DNA of 53,900 nt, taken from NCBI GenBank assembly GCA_001917815.1, contig MNES01000033.1, forward strand, positions 9,890 through 63,789. The letters run 5' to 3'. Source of the DNA: Chloroflexi bacterium 13_1_40CM_65_17 (GTDB taxonomy: Bacteria > Chloroflexota > Dormibacteria > Dormibacterales > Dormibacteraceae). The notes under the pieces were generated by a model. The model was not told where the DNA came from. It saw nothing but the letters and a program-made list of their open reading frames with translations, and made no database searches. Made by a program: the position numbers and the translations under genes. How positions within the stretch are numbered: the stretch's first letter is position 1; the number at the start of each line of letters is the position of its first letter. Of the stretch, positions 9,148 to 18,113 are shown in pieces.

Positions 9148-11369
9148 CGCGCGCGAGCCTCCACGTCGACCGGCTCGGGTCGCGCCAGCTCCGCGGGAAC
9201 TTTCGCATCTCCCCTGTGGAGCCAGCAGGCGACCTCATGCGCGGGCCCGTCAATCGGCGCCAGCTGAGGCACCTCATGCCGGCACTGCTCCAACGCCCAT
9301 TTACAGCGCGGATGGAACGCGCATCCCGACGGCAGGTTCCTGAGATCGGGTGGCGACCCGGCGATCCCATCCATCCGAGCGCGCTTGCCGTGCATCGGGG
9401 GGAAGCAATGGATGAGGCCGTGGGTGTAAGGAAGTCGGGGAGCGTGAAACAGAGAAGCCGCCGGCGCCTTCTCCATCAGCCTTCCCGCGTACATCACCGC
9501 GATCTCGTCTGCGAGCTCGACCAGCAGCGAGAGGTCGTGGGTGATGAAGAGGGCGGCGAAACCAAGCCGGTCTCGGAGGGCGATCAGCTCTTCGAGGATT
9601 TCGCGCTGGGTGACGACATCCAGGGCGGTGGTCGGCTCGTCCAGGATCATGACCTGGGGCTCGAGCGCCAGCGCCATCGCGATCATCGCTCGTTGGCGCA
9701 TGCCGCCCGAGAGCTCATGTGGATAGCTGCGCAGCCTGTCGGCGTTGATCCCGACCATGTCGAGCAGCTCGCCAGACCTTTCATGTCGCGAGGACCTGGA
9801 CAGGCGTGGGCGATGCACGCGTAGGAGGTCGTCGAACTGTGCGCCCACTGTGATCACCGGGTTCAGAGCGTTCAGCGAGCTCTGCAACACGACGGAGATC
9901 TCGGACCACCGCACCGTGCGCAGCTCATCTTCATCCGCGGCCAGCAGGTCGACGCTCCCCGTCACGCTACCTCCGCTGACCGGTTTCGAGTGGAACAGCA
10001 CTTGTCCGGCGGTGATGAGCGCGGGAGCCCGCAGGAGGCGGATCGCGGCGAGGGCCAGCGTGGTCTTGCCGCTGCCGCTCTCTCCCGCAAGGCCCAACAC
10101 TTGGCCACGTCGAAGCGTCAGGTCGCAGTCCACGACGGCATGGACCGCCTCGTCGCCGTAGCCGTAATCGACGCTGAGCCCGCGGATCTCGAGCACCGGA
10201 TCCGTCCCCACCCCACTTGTGGGGAGGTCGGACTCGCGCAGCGAGTCCGGGTGGGGAAGCGACGCCGGGTGGGGGCGCTCAGCGCGCCGCACATCGCGCA
10301 CGACCGGGGTCATCCCCAGGGTCGACCGGACACTGACGCCGGCCTTGTCGGCCACACGCCGGGAGAGGCCGGCTACGCGCAGCCTGGGGTTGACGTACTC
10401 GTCGATGCCGAAATTGAGAAGCGCGAGGCCGGTGCCCAGCAGCGCGACGCAGAAGCCGGGCGGCGCCCACCACCACCACCACCCCCCGCGAATGGCGTTG
10501 TTGGCGAATCCCTCGCGCAGCATGTCGCCCCAGTTCCAGAGCCCTGGCGGAGACGAAGTGGGCGAACCGGCCAGGCCGAGAAAGGCGATGGCCACGTACG
10601 CATAGATCGCGTAGAGAGTGGTGAAGAGAAAGGACGCGGCAACGATCGGGAGAAGGTTGGGAAGTACCTCGGCGAGGATGATCCGAAGGCGTCCCTCGCC
10701 GGAGACCCTGGCCGCCTCGACGAAATCACGATTGCGCAGCGAGAGGGTTTGCGCCCGAAGGACGCGCGCGCTGTAAGCCCAAGCGGTGACGGCGATGATG
10801 ACGGCCACCAGCACGATGCTCGAGCCCGCGGACGGTGCGTAGCTGGCGAGGACGATGAGGAGCGGGAGTCCCGGAATGGCGAGAAAGACGTTCGCGATGA
10901 GGGAAAGGCCCTCATCGGCGCCGCCGCCGAGATAGCCGGAGCTCACGCCGATGAGCACGGAGAGGACCGTGGCGATGGCCGCGGCGAGCAAGCCGACGAA
11001 AAGGGTGGCCTGCGTTGAGACCAGGACCTGGGACAACACATCCTGGGCGAATACCGTGGTGCCGAGCCAGTGCGCGGCCGATGGCGCCAGCGGGAGCGGG
11101 TAGTACTGCGCGGGTACATCGGTCCCAGGACCTGTGCCGGGAACCAGGACATGCTGCACCCAGTTCTGTAGGTCGGTCGCATTGGGAGAGTAAGGGGCTA
11201 TCCAGCGACCGATGATGGACACCACCACAAAAGGGGCCATGATCACGAGCCCTGCGATCACCTTGGGGGAGCGCGGCAAGCCCAACATCCGCGACTGCGC
11301 GAGCACTGGTTCGGGCGTCGGCCCTGCCAGCGGCGGCACCTGGGTCAGGGACGTGCTGTTGATCGTCAT
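9144..11369 (-). CDS. Fused ABC transporter permease and ATPase (OppC-OppD fusion)
   Basis: 741 residues joining two proteins that are usually separate. Residues 1 to about 345 form an OppC-type permease: N-terminal OppC segment, about six membrane helices, and an [21 protein letters not shown] loop that contacts the ATPase. After a proline-rich linker (about 361-388) comes a complete OppD-type ATPase from about residue 395: GESGSGKTT near 428, [28 protein letters not shown], and an oligo_HPY tail ([15 protein letters not shown]). Such fusions are known in some actinobacterial and Chloroflexota Opp systems but are not the common form. The linker-coding DNA is a palindromic repeat, listed separately. 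It lies 4 bases after the oppB-like stop. Confidence 0.92.
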   Translation of the reverse strand: MTINSTSLTQVPPLAGPTPEPVLAQSRMLGLPRSPKVIAGLVIMAPFVVVSIIGRWIAPYSPNATDLQNWVQHVLVPGTGPGTDVPAQYYPLPLAPSAAHWLGTTVFAQDVLSQVLVSTQATLFVGLLAAAIATVLSVLIGVSSGYLGGGADEGLSLIANVFLAIPGLPLLIVLASYAPSAGSSIVLVAVIIAVTAWAYSARVLRAQTLSLRNRDFVEAARVSGEGRLRIILAEVLPNLLPIVAASFLFTTLYAIYAYVAIAFLGLAGSPTSSPPGLWNWGDMLREGFANNAIRGGWWWWWAPPGFCVALLGTGLALLNFGIDEYVNPRLRVAGLSRRVADKAGVSVRSTLGMTPVVRDVRRAERPHPASLPHPDSLRESDLPTSGVGTDPVLEIRGLSVDYGYGDEAVHAVVDCDLTLRRGQVLGLAGESGSGKTTLALAAIRLLRAPALITAGQVLFHSKPVSGGSVTGSVDLLAADEDELRTVRWSEISVVLQSSLNALNPVITVGAQFDDLLRVHRPRLSRSSRHERSGELLDMVGINADRLRSYPHELSGGMRQRAMIAMALALEPQVMILDEPTTALDVVTQREILEELIALRDRLGFAALFITHDLSLLVELADEIAVMYAGRLMEKAPAASLFHAPRLPYTHGLIHCFPPMHGKRARMDGIAGSPPDLRNLPSGCAFHPRCKWALEQCRHEVPQLAPIDGPAHEVACWLHRGDAKVPAELARPEPVDVEARAR
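10206..10275. repeat. GC-rich palindromic repeat lying in frame in the fusion-protein linker
   Basis: These 70 bases contain CCCCAC/GTGGGG arms (10211-10224), a perfect 8-base inverted repeat GGACTCGC/GCGAGTCC with a 3-base loop (10230-10248), and two direct copies of CCGGGTGGGG (10247-10256 and 10265-10274). They are read through in frame as linker residues 361-388 ([16 protein letters not shown] and neighbours). The design is that of an interspersed palindromic element tolerated inside a gene, similar in principle to Rickettsia palindromic elements. Confidence 0.55.
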
Positions 11370-11373
11370 CGCG

Positions 11374-12366
11374 TCACGCCATCTGCCTTGCCCGAGGATC
11401 GATCAGCACGTAGACCACGTCGGCGAGCAGGTTGGCGACGAGCACGACCAGGGTGATGACGACGAAAATCCCCTGCACCAGCGTGTAATCGAGCTTCCCG
11501 AGCGCGTCGTAGAGGTGGTAGCCGATCCCGGGATAGTTGAAAACGATCTCGACCAGGATCTGTCCGGCGACCACCAGGCTGATGGCGATCGTGAAGTTGG
11601 AGACGACAGGCAGGAGCGCGTTCCGCGCCGCGTACCACACCACCGTTCGTGTGGGCAGGCCCTTGGCCTGGGCCACCAGAACGAAATCCTCGTCCATCGT
11701 GGTGACCATCTGGTTGCGCATCGCCAGCATGAACCCGGCGATCGAAGCCAGGATCACGGTGGCCACCGGCAGGACGGCATGGGCGACGACGCTCTGGAGG
11801 TACGGCCAGTTGAACCCCGGGGTGGTCGTGTAGATGTCGTACCCGAACAGGCTCGGAAACAACTTGAGCATCGTCCCGGTCTGCCCGAAGATCAGGACGA
11901 GCACCAGGGCGAGGAAGAAGTACGGCATCGCCTGGAAGAAGGTGGCGGCCGGCAGCACCCACTCGACCGAAGAGCCGCGGCGCCAGGCCATCAAAGTACC
12001 GATCGTGGTGCCGCCGACAAAGCTCAAGATGGTCGCGAGGCCAAGGAGGCCCAGGGTCCATGGCAGGTAGGAGGCGATCAGGCTGCTCACGGGGGCGTTC
12101 TCAGACCACGAATGCCCGAGGTCGCCGCGAGCGAGGTTTCCGATGTACTGGAGGTACTGGTCCCACAGGCTCGTATGGACGTTGTAGCCGAGCTGCTCCT
12201 CGATTGCCTGGACGCACTGCGAGTTGCAGTTCCCCGATTGCGACGCCCTGGCGACGGCGCCCGCGACCGGGTTGCCTGGCACCACGCGAGGTAGGAGAAA
12301 GCTGACGGTGAGCGCCACCCAGGCGGCAAGGAGGTAGACGCCCAGCCTCCGCAAGAGGGCGCGCAT
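11374..12366 (-). CDS. ABC transporter permease (OppB/DppB-like)
   Basis: 330 residues with the OppB layout: membrane helix at 7-30, a long extracytoplasmic region holding two cysteines (SGNCNSQCVQAIEE), then five more helices between about residues 95 and 320. The ATPase-contact loop is present as VLVAQAKGLPTRTVVWYAARNALLPV. It should pair with the permease half of the next protein to make the channel. It begins 3 bases after the lacI stop, so regulator and transporter are co-transcribed. Confidence 0.92.
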   Translation of the reverse strand: MRALLRRLGVYLLAAWVALTVSFLLPRVVPGNPVAGAVARASQSGNCNSQCVQAIEEQLGYNVHTSLWDQYLQYIGNLARGDLGHSWSENAPVSSLIASYLPWTLGLLGLATILSFVGGTTIGTLMAWRRGSSVEWVLPAATFFQAMPYFFLALVLVLIFGQTGTMLKLFPSLFGYDIYTTTPGFNWPYLQSVVAHAVLPVATVILASIAGFMLAMRNQMVTTMDEDFVLVAQAKGLPTRTVVWYAARNALLPVVSNFTIAISLVVAGQILVEIVFNYPGIGYHLYDALGKLDYTLVQGIFVVITLVVLVANLLADVVYVLIDPRARQMA

Positions 12367-12369
12367 GGC

Positions 12370-13470
12370 TTAGGTCCCGCTCCGCGCGATAGACGCATTG
12401 CCTGCGCGCGACGCCGGGTTGGTTGCACAACCGCAGCTCTCGCGCACGATGAGCTGGACCGGAAGCACGACGTCTGGTGTACCGGCGGCGGCGCTGATTC
12501 GCGAGTAGAGCATGTCGAACGCCCTGGCGCCGAGCTCCTGCATGGGCTGGCGCACCGTTGTCAGTGGCGGATGTAGATGGCGGGCCACAGGCACGTCGTC
12601 GAAGCCGGTGACCGCGACCTCCTCCGGCACCTTGATCCCCCGGCGGCCGAGCGCATGCATCACTCCAAGCGCGGTCTGGTCGTTGGCGCACACGATGGCC
12701 CGCGGCAGCTTCGTGCCCGCGTCCAGGAGTGATGCGATCACGTTGGCCCCGCCCGCGGCACTGTAGTTGCCCAGCCACGGAGCTCCGACCTGGAAGTCGG
12801 CGTCCGCAGCGGCCGCCTCGGCCTCGAACACCTTGGCGCGCGCGCGGTTGTCGGGGCTGTCGGCTCGGCCGGAAAGGTAGGCGATGCTTCGATACGCGTG
12901 ATCGATCACAAGGTGTTGAACCAGCGCACGCATCCCGGACTCGTTGTCGCAACGGACGTTCATCGAAGCCCGGGTTGGGCTGCCGGCGAGGGTCACGATC
13001 GGCACGATGTCGGCCAGCCGGGCAATCCCGACCGCGGACAGCATCCGGTCATGGAGGATGAGTCCATCGGTTTTGCCCGCGATCGCCGCTATTCGCGGCA
13101 GCACGTCCTCGTCGTCGAACCCGACGGAGCTCATCAGCACATCGAATCCGCGGCGCTGTGCCTCGACTTCGATGCCGCGATTGATGACGTCCATGAAGAG
13201 GAGGCTCTCGTCTTCGCCCTCGAAGAGCGCCTCACCGCCTCGTCGGAAAACGACACCGATCACCTCTTTGAGCCCGTTGGACAGCGCCCGCGCCGCCCCA
13301 TCTGGGACAAAGCTGAGCTCGCGCACAGCGCGCATCACCTTCTCGCGGGTGTCGGCGCGCGGGCTGCCCTGGCCGTTGAGGACTCGGGACACGGATGCGA
13401 TCGACACACCGGCACGGCCGGCGACGTCATAGATCGTCAGGGTCCCCTTGGGCCTCTTCGGCTCTGGCAT
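12370..13470 (-). CDS. LacI-family transcriptional regulator
   Basis: 366 residues. A LacI helix-turn-helix lies at about 11-35 (LTIYDVAGRAGVSIASVSRVLNG) with the hinge helix near PDGAARALSNG. A periplasmic-binding-protein-like sensor domain follows to about residue 345 (VIGVVFRRG, HLVIDHAYRSIAYLSG, VTGFDDVPVARHLHPPLTTV). It probably represses the operon until a sugar derived from the transported oligosaccharide binds. The gene is first in the operon and sits directly behind a promoter with two LacI-type operators, so it should repress itself together with the transporter and hydrolases. The tail from about 345 (CGCATNPASRAGNAS) has two nearby cysteines and is unusual but short. GAGGAGG lies about a dozen bases before the ATG. 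Confidence 0.93.
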   Translation of the reverse strand: MPEPKRPKGTLTIYDVAGRAGVSIASVSRVLNGQGSPRADTREKVMRAVRELSFVPDGAARALSNGLKEVIGVVFRRGGEALFEGEDESLLFMDVINRGIEVEAQRRGFDVLMSSVGFDDEDVLPRIAAIAGKTDGLILHDRMLSAVGIARLADIVPIVTLAGSPTRASMNVRCDNESGMRALVQHLVIDHAYRSIAYLSGRADSPDNRARAKVFEAEAAAADADFQVGAPWLGNYSAAGGANVIASLLDAGTKLPRAIVCANDQTALGVMHALGRRGIKVPEEVAVTGFDDVPVARHLHPPLTTVRQPMQELGARAFDMLYSRISAAAGTPDVVLPVQLIVRESCGCATNPASRAGNASIARSGT

Positions 13471-13511
13471 CCGGGTTGGTGCCTCCTCGCGGCAGTCGGC
13501 GAGTGTCTGCT

Positions 13512-13538
13512 GTAAGCGCTTACCGGTAAGCGCTTACC
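13512..13538. promoter_or_regulatory. Tandem LacI-type operators
   Basis: Two copies of the perfect 12-base palindrome GTAAGCGCTTAC occur at 13512-13523 and 13526-13537, with centres 14 bases apart. Together they make a perfect 26-base palindrome around CCGG. The central CG and AAGCGCTT core is typical of LacI-family operators. They lie just downstream of the -10 box, over the expected start site, which is ideal for repression by the adjacent lacI product. Confidence 0.85.
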
Positions 13539-13540
13539 GG

Positions 13541-13568
13541 ATTATATCCACGCCCGGTGGCGTGTCAA
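13541..13568 (-). promoter_or_regulatory. Consensus sigma70-type promoter of the lacI operon
   Basis: Read on the minus strand, TTGACA (13563-13568) is followed by a 16-base spacer and TATAAT (13541-13546). Both boxes match the housekeeping consensus exactly. Transcription should start near 13534, inside the tandem operators, about 65 bases before the lacI ATG. Confidence 0.8.
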
Positions 13569-13629
13569 GGATCGATTTGATTTCCGGTACAGCTGCTTCC
13601 CCGGGCTCGGCCAGCGGGACTTCGTTTGA

Positions 13630-14388
13630 GTCACGGAAGGCGCCTTCACGATCAACCTGATTGTTGTCTTCAACCTGATCTCGCCCGCAGGCTGGCAGAT
13701 CGGGCTCGTCCGTATCGAGGACGTGGCGATTGGGGCGGCGATCAGCGTCGTGGTGGGTCTGCTGTTCTGGCCGCGGGGCGCGCGCCGCGAGCTCGCTCGG
13801 GGCATTGCCGGTTTCTATCGCGCTGTGGGGACGTACCTGGACCATGCCTTCGACCGGGTGCTCGGGATCGAGGAAGCGGGTGGCGCCGATGCGGCACGGG
13901 GGCTAACCATCCAGGCGCGCGACCGCGCCGCCGAAGCCTTCGACGCCTTTCTCAACGAAAAGGCCCCGTCGCCGCTCGACCCGCAAACGGCGGGCTCCCT
14001 GCTGTCGGCCGGCAATCAGGTGCTGCTCGCCGCCGATCTGCTCGATGTCGTCTCCGGCCGGATGGGGTATGAGGCCACTGGTTGTCCGGACGGCGCGCGA
14101 ACTGTGCACGAACAGGTCGGCACTCTGCTCGCGGCGTTTCTTCGACTCGCCGACCAGCTTGCCTTCGGCGAGCTGAAGCAAGATTCCGCGCGCGTCTCGC
14201 CGCAAGCATTACGAGGCGCCGCGCTACAGTGCCTCGGTCACTGGCGAACCGACGACCAGGCAGGGCGCGGCGCGCCGGCGGTGGTCATCGCCGCAGAGTG
14301 GGTCCAGAACCTTGCGCGGCTGGAAGATGGCCTGGACGGCCCGGTCGCTGTCGCCGTCGCCGCCGCGCGCGCACCATGGTGGCGCTGA
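13630..14388 (+). pseudogene. 5'-truncated FUSC-family (aromatic acid exporter-like) protein
   Basis: The open frame from 13630 begins inside a typical FUSC membrane region (FTINLVVVFNLISPAGWQIGLVRIEDVAIGAA, then VVVGLLFWPRGARREL). It continues as the cytoplasmic helical domain and ends at 14388. Intact FUSC proteins have about six N-terminal membrane helices and often 500 or more residues; here nearly all of them are missing. A stop at 13627-13629 precedes the remnant, and the only late start is GTG 13723. The cut end lies about 65 bases from the sugar-operon promoter, suggesting that operon arrived by a rearrangement that removed the 5' part of this gene. It may still be translated as a 221-residue soluble domain. 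Confidence 0.75.
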
Positions 14389-14401
14389 CAAACGCGAAGT
14401 G

Positions 14402-15427
14402 TCAGGACTCCAGCGCGCTCCGCTGGTCCAGCGTGTACAGCAGGAGTAGCGAAGGGATGACCAGGATCAGCGCGATCGCGGTGATGACAAGCAGGAGCGC
14501 CTCGATCTGCGGTGCGCCCGCAGCCTGCTGAATCGTCAAATGACCCGGCAGAACATAGGGGGCCTGGCCGAAGCCCCAGGCGAACACGAACGACCCGACG
14601 CCCATTACCGTGAGCACCCGGTACCAGAGATAAGTGCGACGCCACATCAGAACACCCACCGCGAGCACCGCCAGCACGGCGGTCAGCGCAAATGGCAAGC
14701 CCAACCCCGCGACCATGCCCCGAAAAACATCGGGGCTCTCAGCCGCGATCAGCAGCAGCGCGATCAGGGAAACCAGCAGCAACGCGATCGCGGCGGTCAC
14801 GGTTCGCATGCGGAAGTATTCCACCAGGTCGGCGCCTCGCTCGGACCGGTCCTGGTAGCGGCGCGCGTCTCCGACCAGGAACGAGGCGCCGCTGAACGCC
14901 GTGGCGGCCAGCGCGACGACGCCGAACGCGATCGCCAGCGGATCCAGACATGCCTGCCACACCGGCACCACTGGACCACCAGCCCCGACCTTCCCCGACG
15001 CGATCGCCCCCAGGGCTGCCGCAAAGCTGAAGGGCGCAAGCAGCGACGAGAGGCCGAACACGCGCGTGGCCGCCAGCCTGCTGCGCGAGGTGGTCGCCAC
15101 CTTGCGAAACGCGAAGAACGCGCCGCGCAGGATCAGCCCCAGCAGCGCCAGCGCGAAGAGCGGATAGAGGCTGAGGAACACCGACTCGAAGAGGAGCGGA
15201 AAGCCAGTCCAGCAGATCACGGCGGCGAACACGAGCCACACATTGTTCGCTTCCCACACCGGCGCCATTGCGTGGTCGATGAGCGCGTGCACCTGGTCTG
15301 CGTTCCGGAAGCGCCCGGCAAGCAGGTCCCAGATCCCGGCGCCGTAGTCGGTTCCTCCGGCAGTGCTGTACGCGGACACAGCCAGCAGGAGCGCGCCCGC
15401 GACCCCGTCGTCTACTAGCGCGTTCAT
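14402..15427 (-). CDS. cydB: Cytochrome bd ubiquinol oxidase subunit II
   Basis: 341 residues, about eight to nine membrane helices. Characteristic CydB features are WDLLAGRF early, HALIDHAMAPVWEANNVWLVF (about residues 46-66), and the FRKVATTS loop. It forms the heterodimeric quinol oxidase with CydA in the cytoplasmic membrane, reducing oxygen to water without proton pumping. The ATG overlaps the cydA stop (ATGA), so the two are coupled. No cydC/D assembly transporter genes are next to it. Confidence 0.95.
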   Translation of the reverse strand: MNALVDDGVAGALLLAVSAYSTAGGTDYGAGIWDLLAGRFRNADQVHALIDHAMAPVWEANNVWLVFAAVICWTGFPLLFESVFLSLYPLFALALLGLILRGAFFAFRKVATTSRSRLAATRVFGLSSLLAPFSFAAALGAIASGKVGAGGPVVPVWQACLDPLAIAFGVVALAATAFSGASFLVGDARRYQDRSERGADLVEYFRMRTVTAAIALLLVSLIALLLIAAESPDVFRGMVAGLGLPFALTAVLAVLAVGVLMWRRTYLWYRVLTVMGVGSFVFAWGFGQAPYVLPGHLTIQQAAGAPQIEALLLVITAIALILVIPSLLLLYTLDQRSALES

Positions 15428-16839
15428 GCCGGCCGAGGCCCATAGGGCGCGGCTTCCTCAGGGGCTGATTCCTCTTCCCCGCTGCGGCCCTCGTCATCGA
15501 GGCGCCAGCGCGCCGACAGCCGTATTAGGACGGTGACGAAGAAGTACGCGATGACCGCATACACGACCAGCAGCGCGCTGAACATGATCCAGATGTACAG
15601 AGGGTTGACCGGGTTCACCGCGTCCGACACACGCATCAGGTCGTGGACGATCCACGGCTGGCGGCCGACCTCGGTGGTGATCCAGCCGGCCTCGATACCG
15701 ATGTAAGACCCGATTCCGGCCAGCGCCGCACCACGGAAGAACCACCTCGAGCGCGGCAGGTCTCGATACCGGATCCATGCCACCGCGTACCACAGCGTGA
15801 GCACGCACGCGATCGAGCCGAGTCCGACCATGACGTCGAAAGCCAGGTGCGCGAAGTTGGCGTCGACCACGCTGGGACGATCGCTGGGGCTGAAGCTGGC
15901 CAAGCCGCGAACCACCGTGCTCGCCGAGAAGCCGGCGAGCAGCGAATCGAGCGACGGGACTGACAGCCCGAGCCACACCGTGCCGTCGTCCCGCAGCAGG
16001 CCGCCCAGCACCTCGGGATTGTGGCTCTGCGTCTGCCATGTGATCTCCATCGCCGCGAACTTGGCCGGCTGATCCAGAAAGACGCCGCGCGCGGCGATGT
16101 CGCCGATCACGACCTGGATCGGGGCGAGGGCGGCACCCAGCGTGAATGGAACGGTGAAGCCGAGGCGGTGGTAGCGATCGCGGCGGCCGCGAAGCCAGCC
16201 CACCGCGTAGATCGAGGCGACCATGAATCCGGCGGTCATGTACAGCGCCACGATCAAATGCCAGAACTCGTATCCGAATGCGGGCGTGAAGATCGCGCCC
16301 ATCACGTCGACGTTCATGGGTCTTCCGTCCGGTCCAAGCTGGAAACCTCGCGGCGTGTTCATCCAGGAGTTGGCGATGATCACTCCGAATGCGCCGAGGA
16401 CGCCGCTGGGCGGGAGGACCCAGCCCAGCCGGTAGTGCACTTTCGGCGGCAGCCGCTTCCAGCCATACAGGTAGATCCCGATGAAGATCGCCTCGAGGAA
16501 GAACGCCCAACCCTCGATGCCGAAGCCGATCCCGAAGACATCGCCGAAGCGGCCCATCATCCGCGGCCAGAGGATCCCGAACTCGAACGAGAGGATCGTG
16601 CCGGTCACCGCCCCGACCGCGAACTGAACAGCCATCACCACGGACCAGCGGCGCGCCAGCCGCAGGGCCACTGGATCGTTACGCCGCAGGCCGATTCCCT
16701 CCATCACGACCGTCAGCAGCGGGAATGCCACCCCCAGCGGCACCAGGATGATGTGGTAGGCCAACGTGAACGCCATCTGGATCCTGCTCGGCAGCAAGGC
16801 CGCCGGCTCTGTCGCGGCGAGGAAGTCCAGTGGCGCCAA
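15424..16839 (-). CDS. cydA: Cytochrome bd ubiquinol oxidase subunit I
   Basis: 471 residues. Heme-binding and proton-path landmarks are present: AYHIILVPLG with His29 (heme b595 ligand region), EGWAFFLEAIFIGIYLYGW, and EFWHLIVALYMTAGFMV for the b558 histidine. The GRQPW motif appears in TTEVGRQPWIVHD. The region between helices 6 and 7 is short, so this is the short-Q-loop type that includes many cyanide-tolerant oxidases. It probably supports growth or survival at low oxygen, which fits the nearby formate dehydrogenase as an electron donor to quinone. It starts 20 bases after an unknown gene. Confidence 0.95.
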   Translation of the reverse strand: MAPLDFLAATEPAALLPSRIQMAFTLAYHIILVPLGVAFPLLTVVMEGIGLRRNDPVALRLARRWSVVMAVQFAVGAVTGTILSFEFGILWPRMMGRFGDVFGIGFGIEGWAFFLEAIFIGIYLYGWKRLPPKVHYRLGWVLPPSGVLGAFGVIIANSWMNTPRGFQLGPDGRPMNVDVMGAIFTPAFGYEFWHLIVALYMTAGFMVASIYAVGWLRGRRDRYHRLGFTVPFTLGAALAPIQVVIGDIAARGVFLDQPAKFAAMEITWQTQSHNPEVLGGLLRDDGTVWLGLSVPSLDSLLAGFSASTVVRGLASFSPSDRPSVVDANFAHLAFDVMVGLGSIACVLTLWYAVAWIRYRDLPRSRWFFRGAALAGIGSYIGIEAGWITTEVGRQPWIVHDLMRVSDAVNPVNPLYIWIMFSALLVVYAVIAYFFVTVLIRLSARWRLDDEGRSGEEESAPEEAAPYGPRPA

Positions 16840-16859
16840 GGCCTCGACCTATCGGCAGA

Positions 16860-17756
16860 TCAACGGATCGGCGAAGACGCCGCCGCCGAGCCCGCCGCTT
16901 GCGAGGCCTGGCCGGCGAGCGTGATGTGGTAATGCAGATTCAGCACCGACAGGCCCCACCAGCGCAAGAAGTGGTCGGTGCGAACCGAGCCGTCGCTGTC
17001 GGGATAGACATGGAAGATCTCGTGGAATCCGCGCACGTACCAGACCCGCAGGCGACCTGGTCCAGCTTCGGTGATTCGATAGAAGCCCGGGTCCCCAAAC
17101 CGGCGGCCGGACGAGATCAGCCTCAGCGAGCCGTCCGGCTGCGCTTCGGGCCGCAGCAGGACTGTGGCGTTGCCGCGCACCACTGGGAACACGGTCTTCA
17201 CGCAGGGGCCGTGACCGGGTGGTGACGCTGTCGAGTAGAAGCCCGAGTAGATGACCAGGCCGCTGCCCAGGTTCCGGCGCAGCCAGCTCGTGAAAACGAC
17301 GCGTCCCGACGGTTCCACCAGCTGCTCCACGTCGCTTGTCATGCCGTGGGCGGTCTCGAGCGGATACATCGGAAAGTTGAGCTGCTCCATCCGGCGGCTG
17401 ACGAAGTGGATCAGCGCCCAGCCGAAGGGCCAGAAGAGCGGAGACCATTGCGACCAGACGTCGAGGTGGTATCGGCTGGTGTGCTCGTAGAAGTCGCGGA
17501 CGGAGGGATGCAGGCTTCGCGAGTCGAATCCGCCGCCATCAAGAGCGGCGCAGTCCGGCAACAGGCCAAGGTCGCGGCCAGTGCGCACCTCCAGTCCCGC
17601 CTCGGCGGCCACCGAGCGATGGAAGCTGGTGCCTATGCGCGGCGGGCCGGTCGGACCGTCCAGCCATGGAACGCTGCTCCGATCGATGCGGCGGCCGAAC
17701 ACAAAGCAGAGGAACAGGATCACGCCCTGGGCCACGCTCTCGATCAGGCGTCGCAC
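16860..17756 (-). CDS. Conserved protein of unknown function upstream of cydAB
   Basis: 298 residues from the GTG at 17756, chosen because the longer frame upstream is Arg-rich and overlaps the divergent gene. The N terminus (VRRLIESVAQGVILFLCFVFGRR) has one hydrophobic stretch that could be a membrane anchor. The rest is rich in aromatic residues with a beta-like C-terminal half (GFYSTASPPGHGPCVKTVF..., LRVWYVRGFHEIFHVY). I do not recognise the family. It is probably co-transcribed with cydA, 20 bases downstream, so a role in oxidase assembly or envelope function is possible but unproved. Confidence 0.6.
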   Translation of the reverse strand: MRRLIESVAQGVILFLCFVFGRRIDRSSVPWLDGPTGPPRIGTSFHRSVAAEAGLEVRTGRDLGLLPDCAALDGGGFDSRSLHPSVRDFYEHTSRYHLDVWSQWSPLFWPFGWALIHFVSRRMEQLNFPMYPLETAHGMTSDVEQLVEPSGRVVFTSWLRRNLGSGLVIYSGFYSTASPPGHGPCVKTVFPVVRGNATVLLRPEAQPDGSLRLISSGRRFGDPGFYRITEAGPGRLRVWYVRGFHEIFHVYPDSDGSVRTDHFLRWWGLSVLNLHYHITLAGQASQAAGSAAASSPIR

Positions 17757-17807
17757 AGCTCCACTGTAATCGCGTCCCCCCGCCCGACTCCGTGTTATAG
17801 GTGGCGT

Positions 17808-18113
17808 ATGAATCGCTTCTTCGATGACCTCGGCGAACGCTGGGTGGCGGCGGCAGGCCGTCGCTCGGCTCGAATTGACGCGCCGTCCCTCGATGCCAAG
17901 GTGGCGCTGGAGCTGCTGGACCTGGCACGCGTTGCCGCCCACACCCAGGAACGACGCTTCGCGCCCTTGTCATGTTTCATGGCCGGCGTCGCATCCGAGC
18001 GTCTCCGCGCGGCCAAGGGCGGCCTGGATGAAGCTGGAACCGCAGAGTTCATCCTCGAGGTCAGGCAGGAGCTCGAGAAGGAGTATCCGCCCCCCGGGAC
18101 TATCGGATGCTGA
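17808..18113 (+). CDS. DUF6457-domain protein
   Basis: 101 residues beginning MNRFFDDLGERW. It contains the DUF6457 pattern LLDLARVAAHTQERRFAPL (about 37-55) and an alpha-helical layout. In other bacteria this domain occurs alone or fused to molybdenum-cofactor proteins such as MobA or FdhD and is thought to help molybdoenzyme maturation. That fits the formate dehydrogenase operon converging on it from the right. Its last 14 bases overlap the mrp gene end. It is divergent from the unknown gene before cydA, with about 50 bases for two promoters (a TATAGGT sequence lies just before its start). Confidence 0.8.
   Translation: MNRFFDDLGERWVAAAGRRSARIDAPSLDAKVALELLDLARVAAHTQERRFAPLSCFMAGVASERLRAAKGGLDEAGTAEFILEVRQELEKEYPPPGTIGC

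Noticed and set aside
10206-10275. CRISPR array or a simple terminator
   Set aside because: There are no regular spacers, and the element is translated in frame within the fused transporter gene.
15494-16510. 338-residue open frame within cydA
   Set aside because: It is an Arg-rich shadow of cydA with no recognisable domain.
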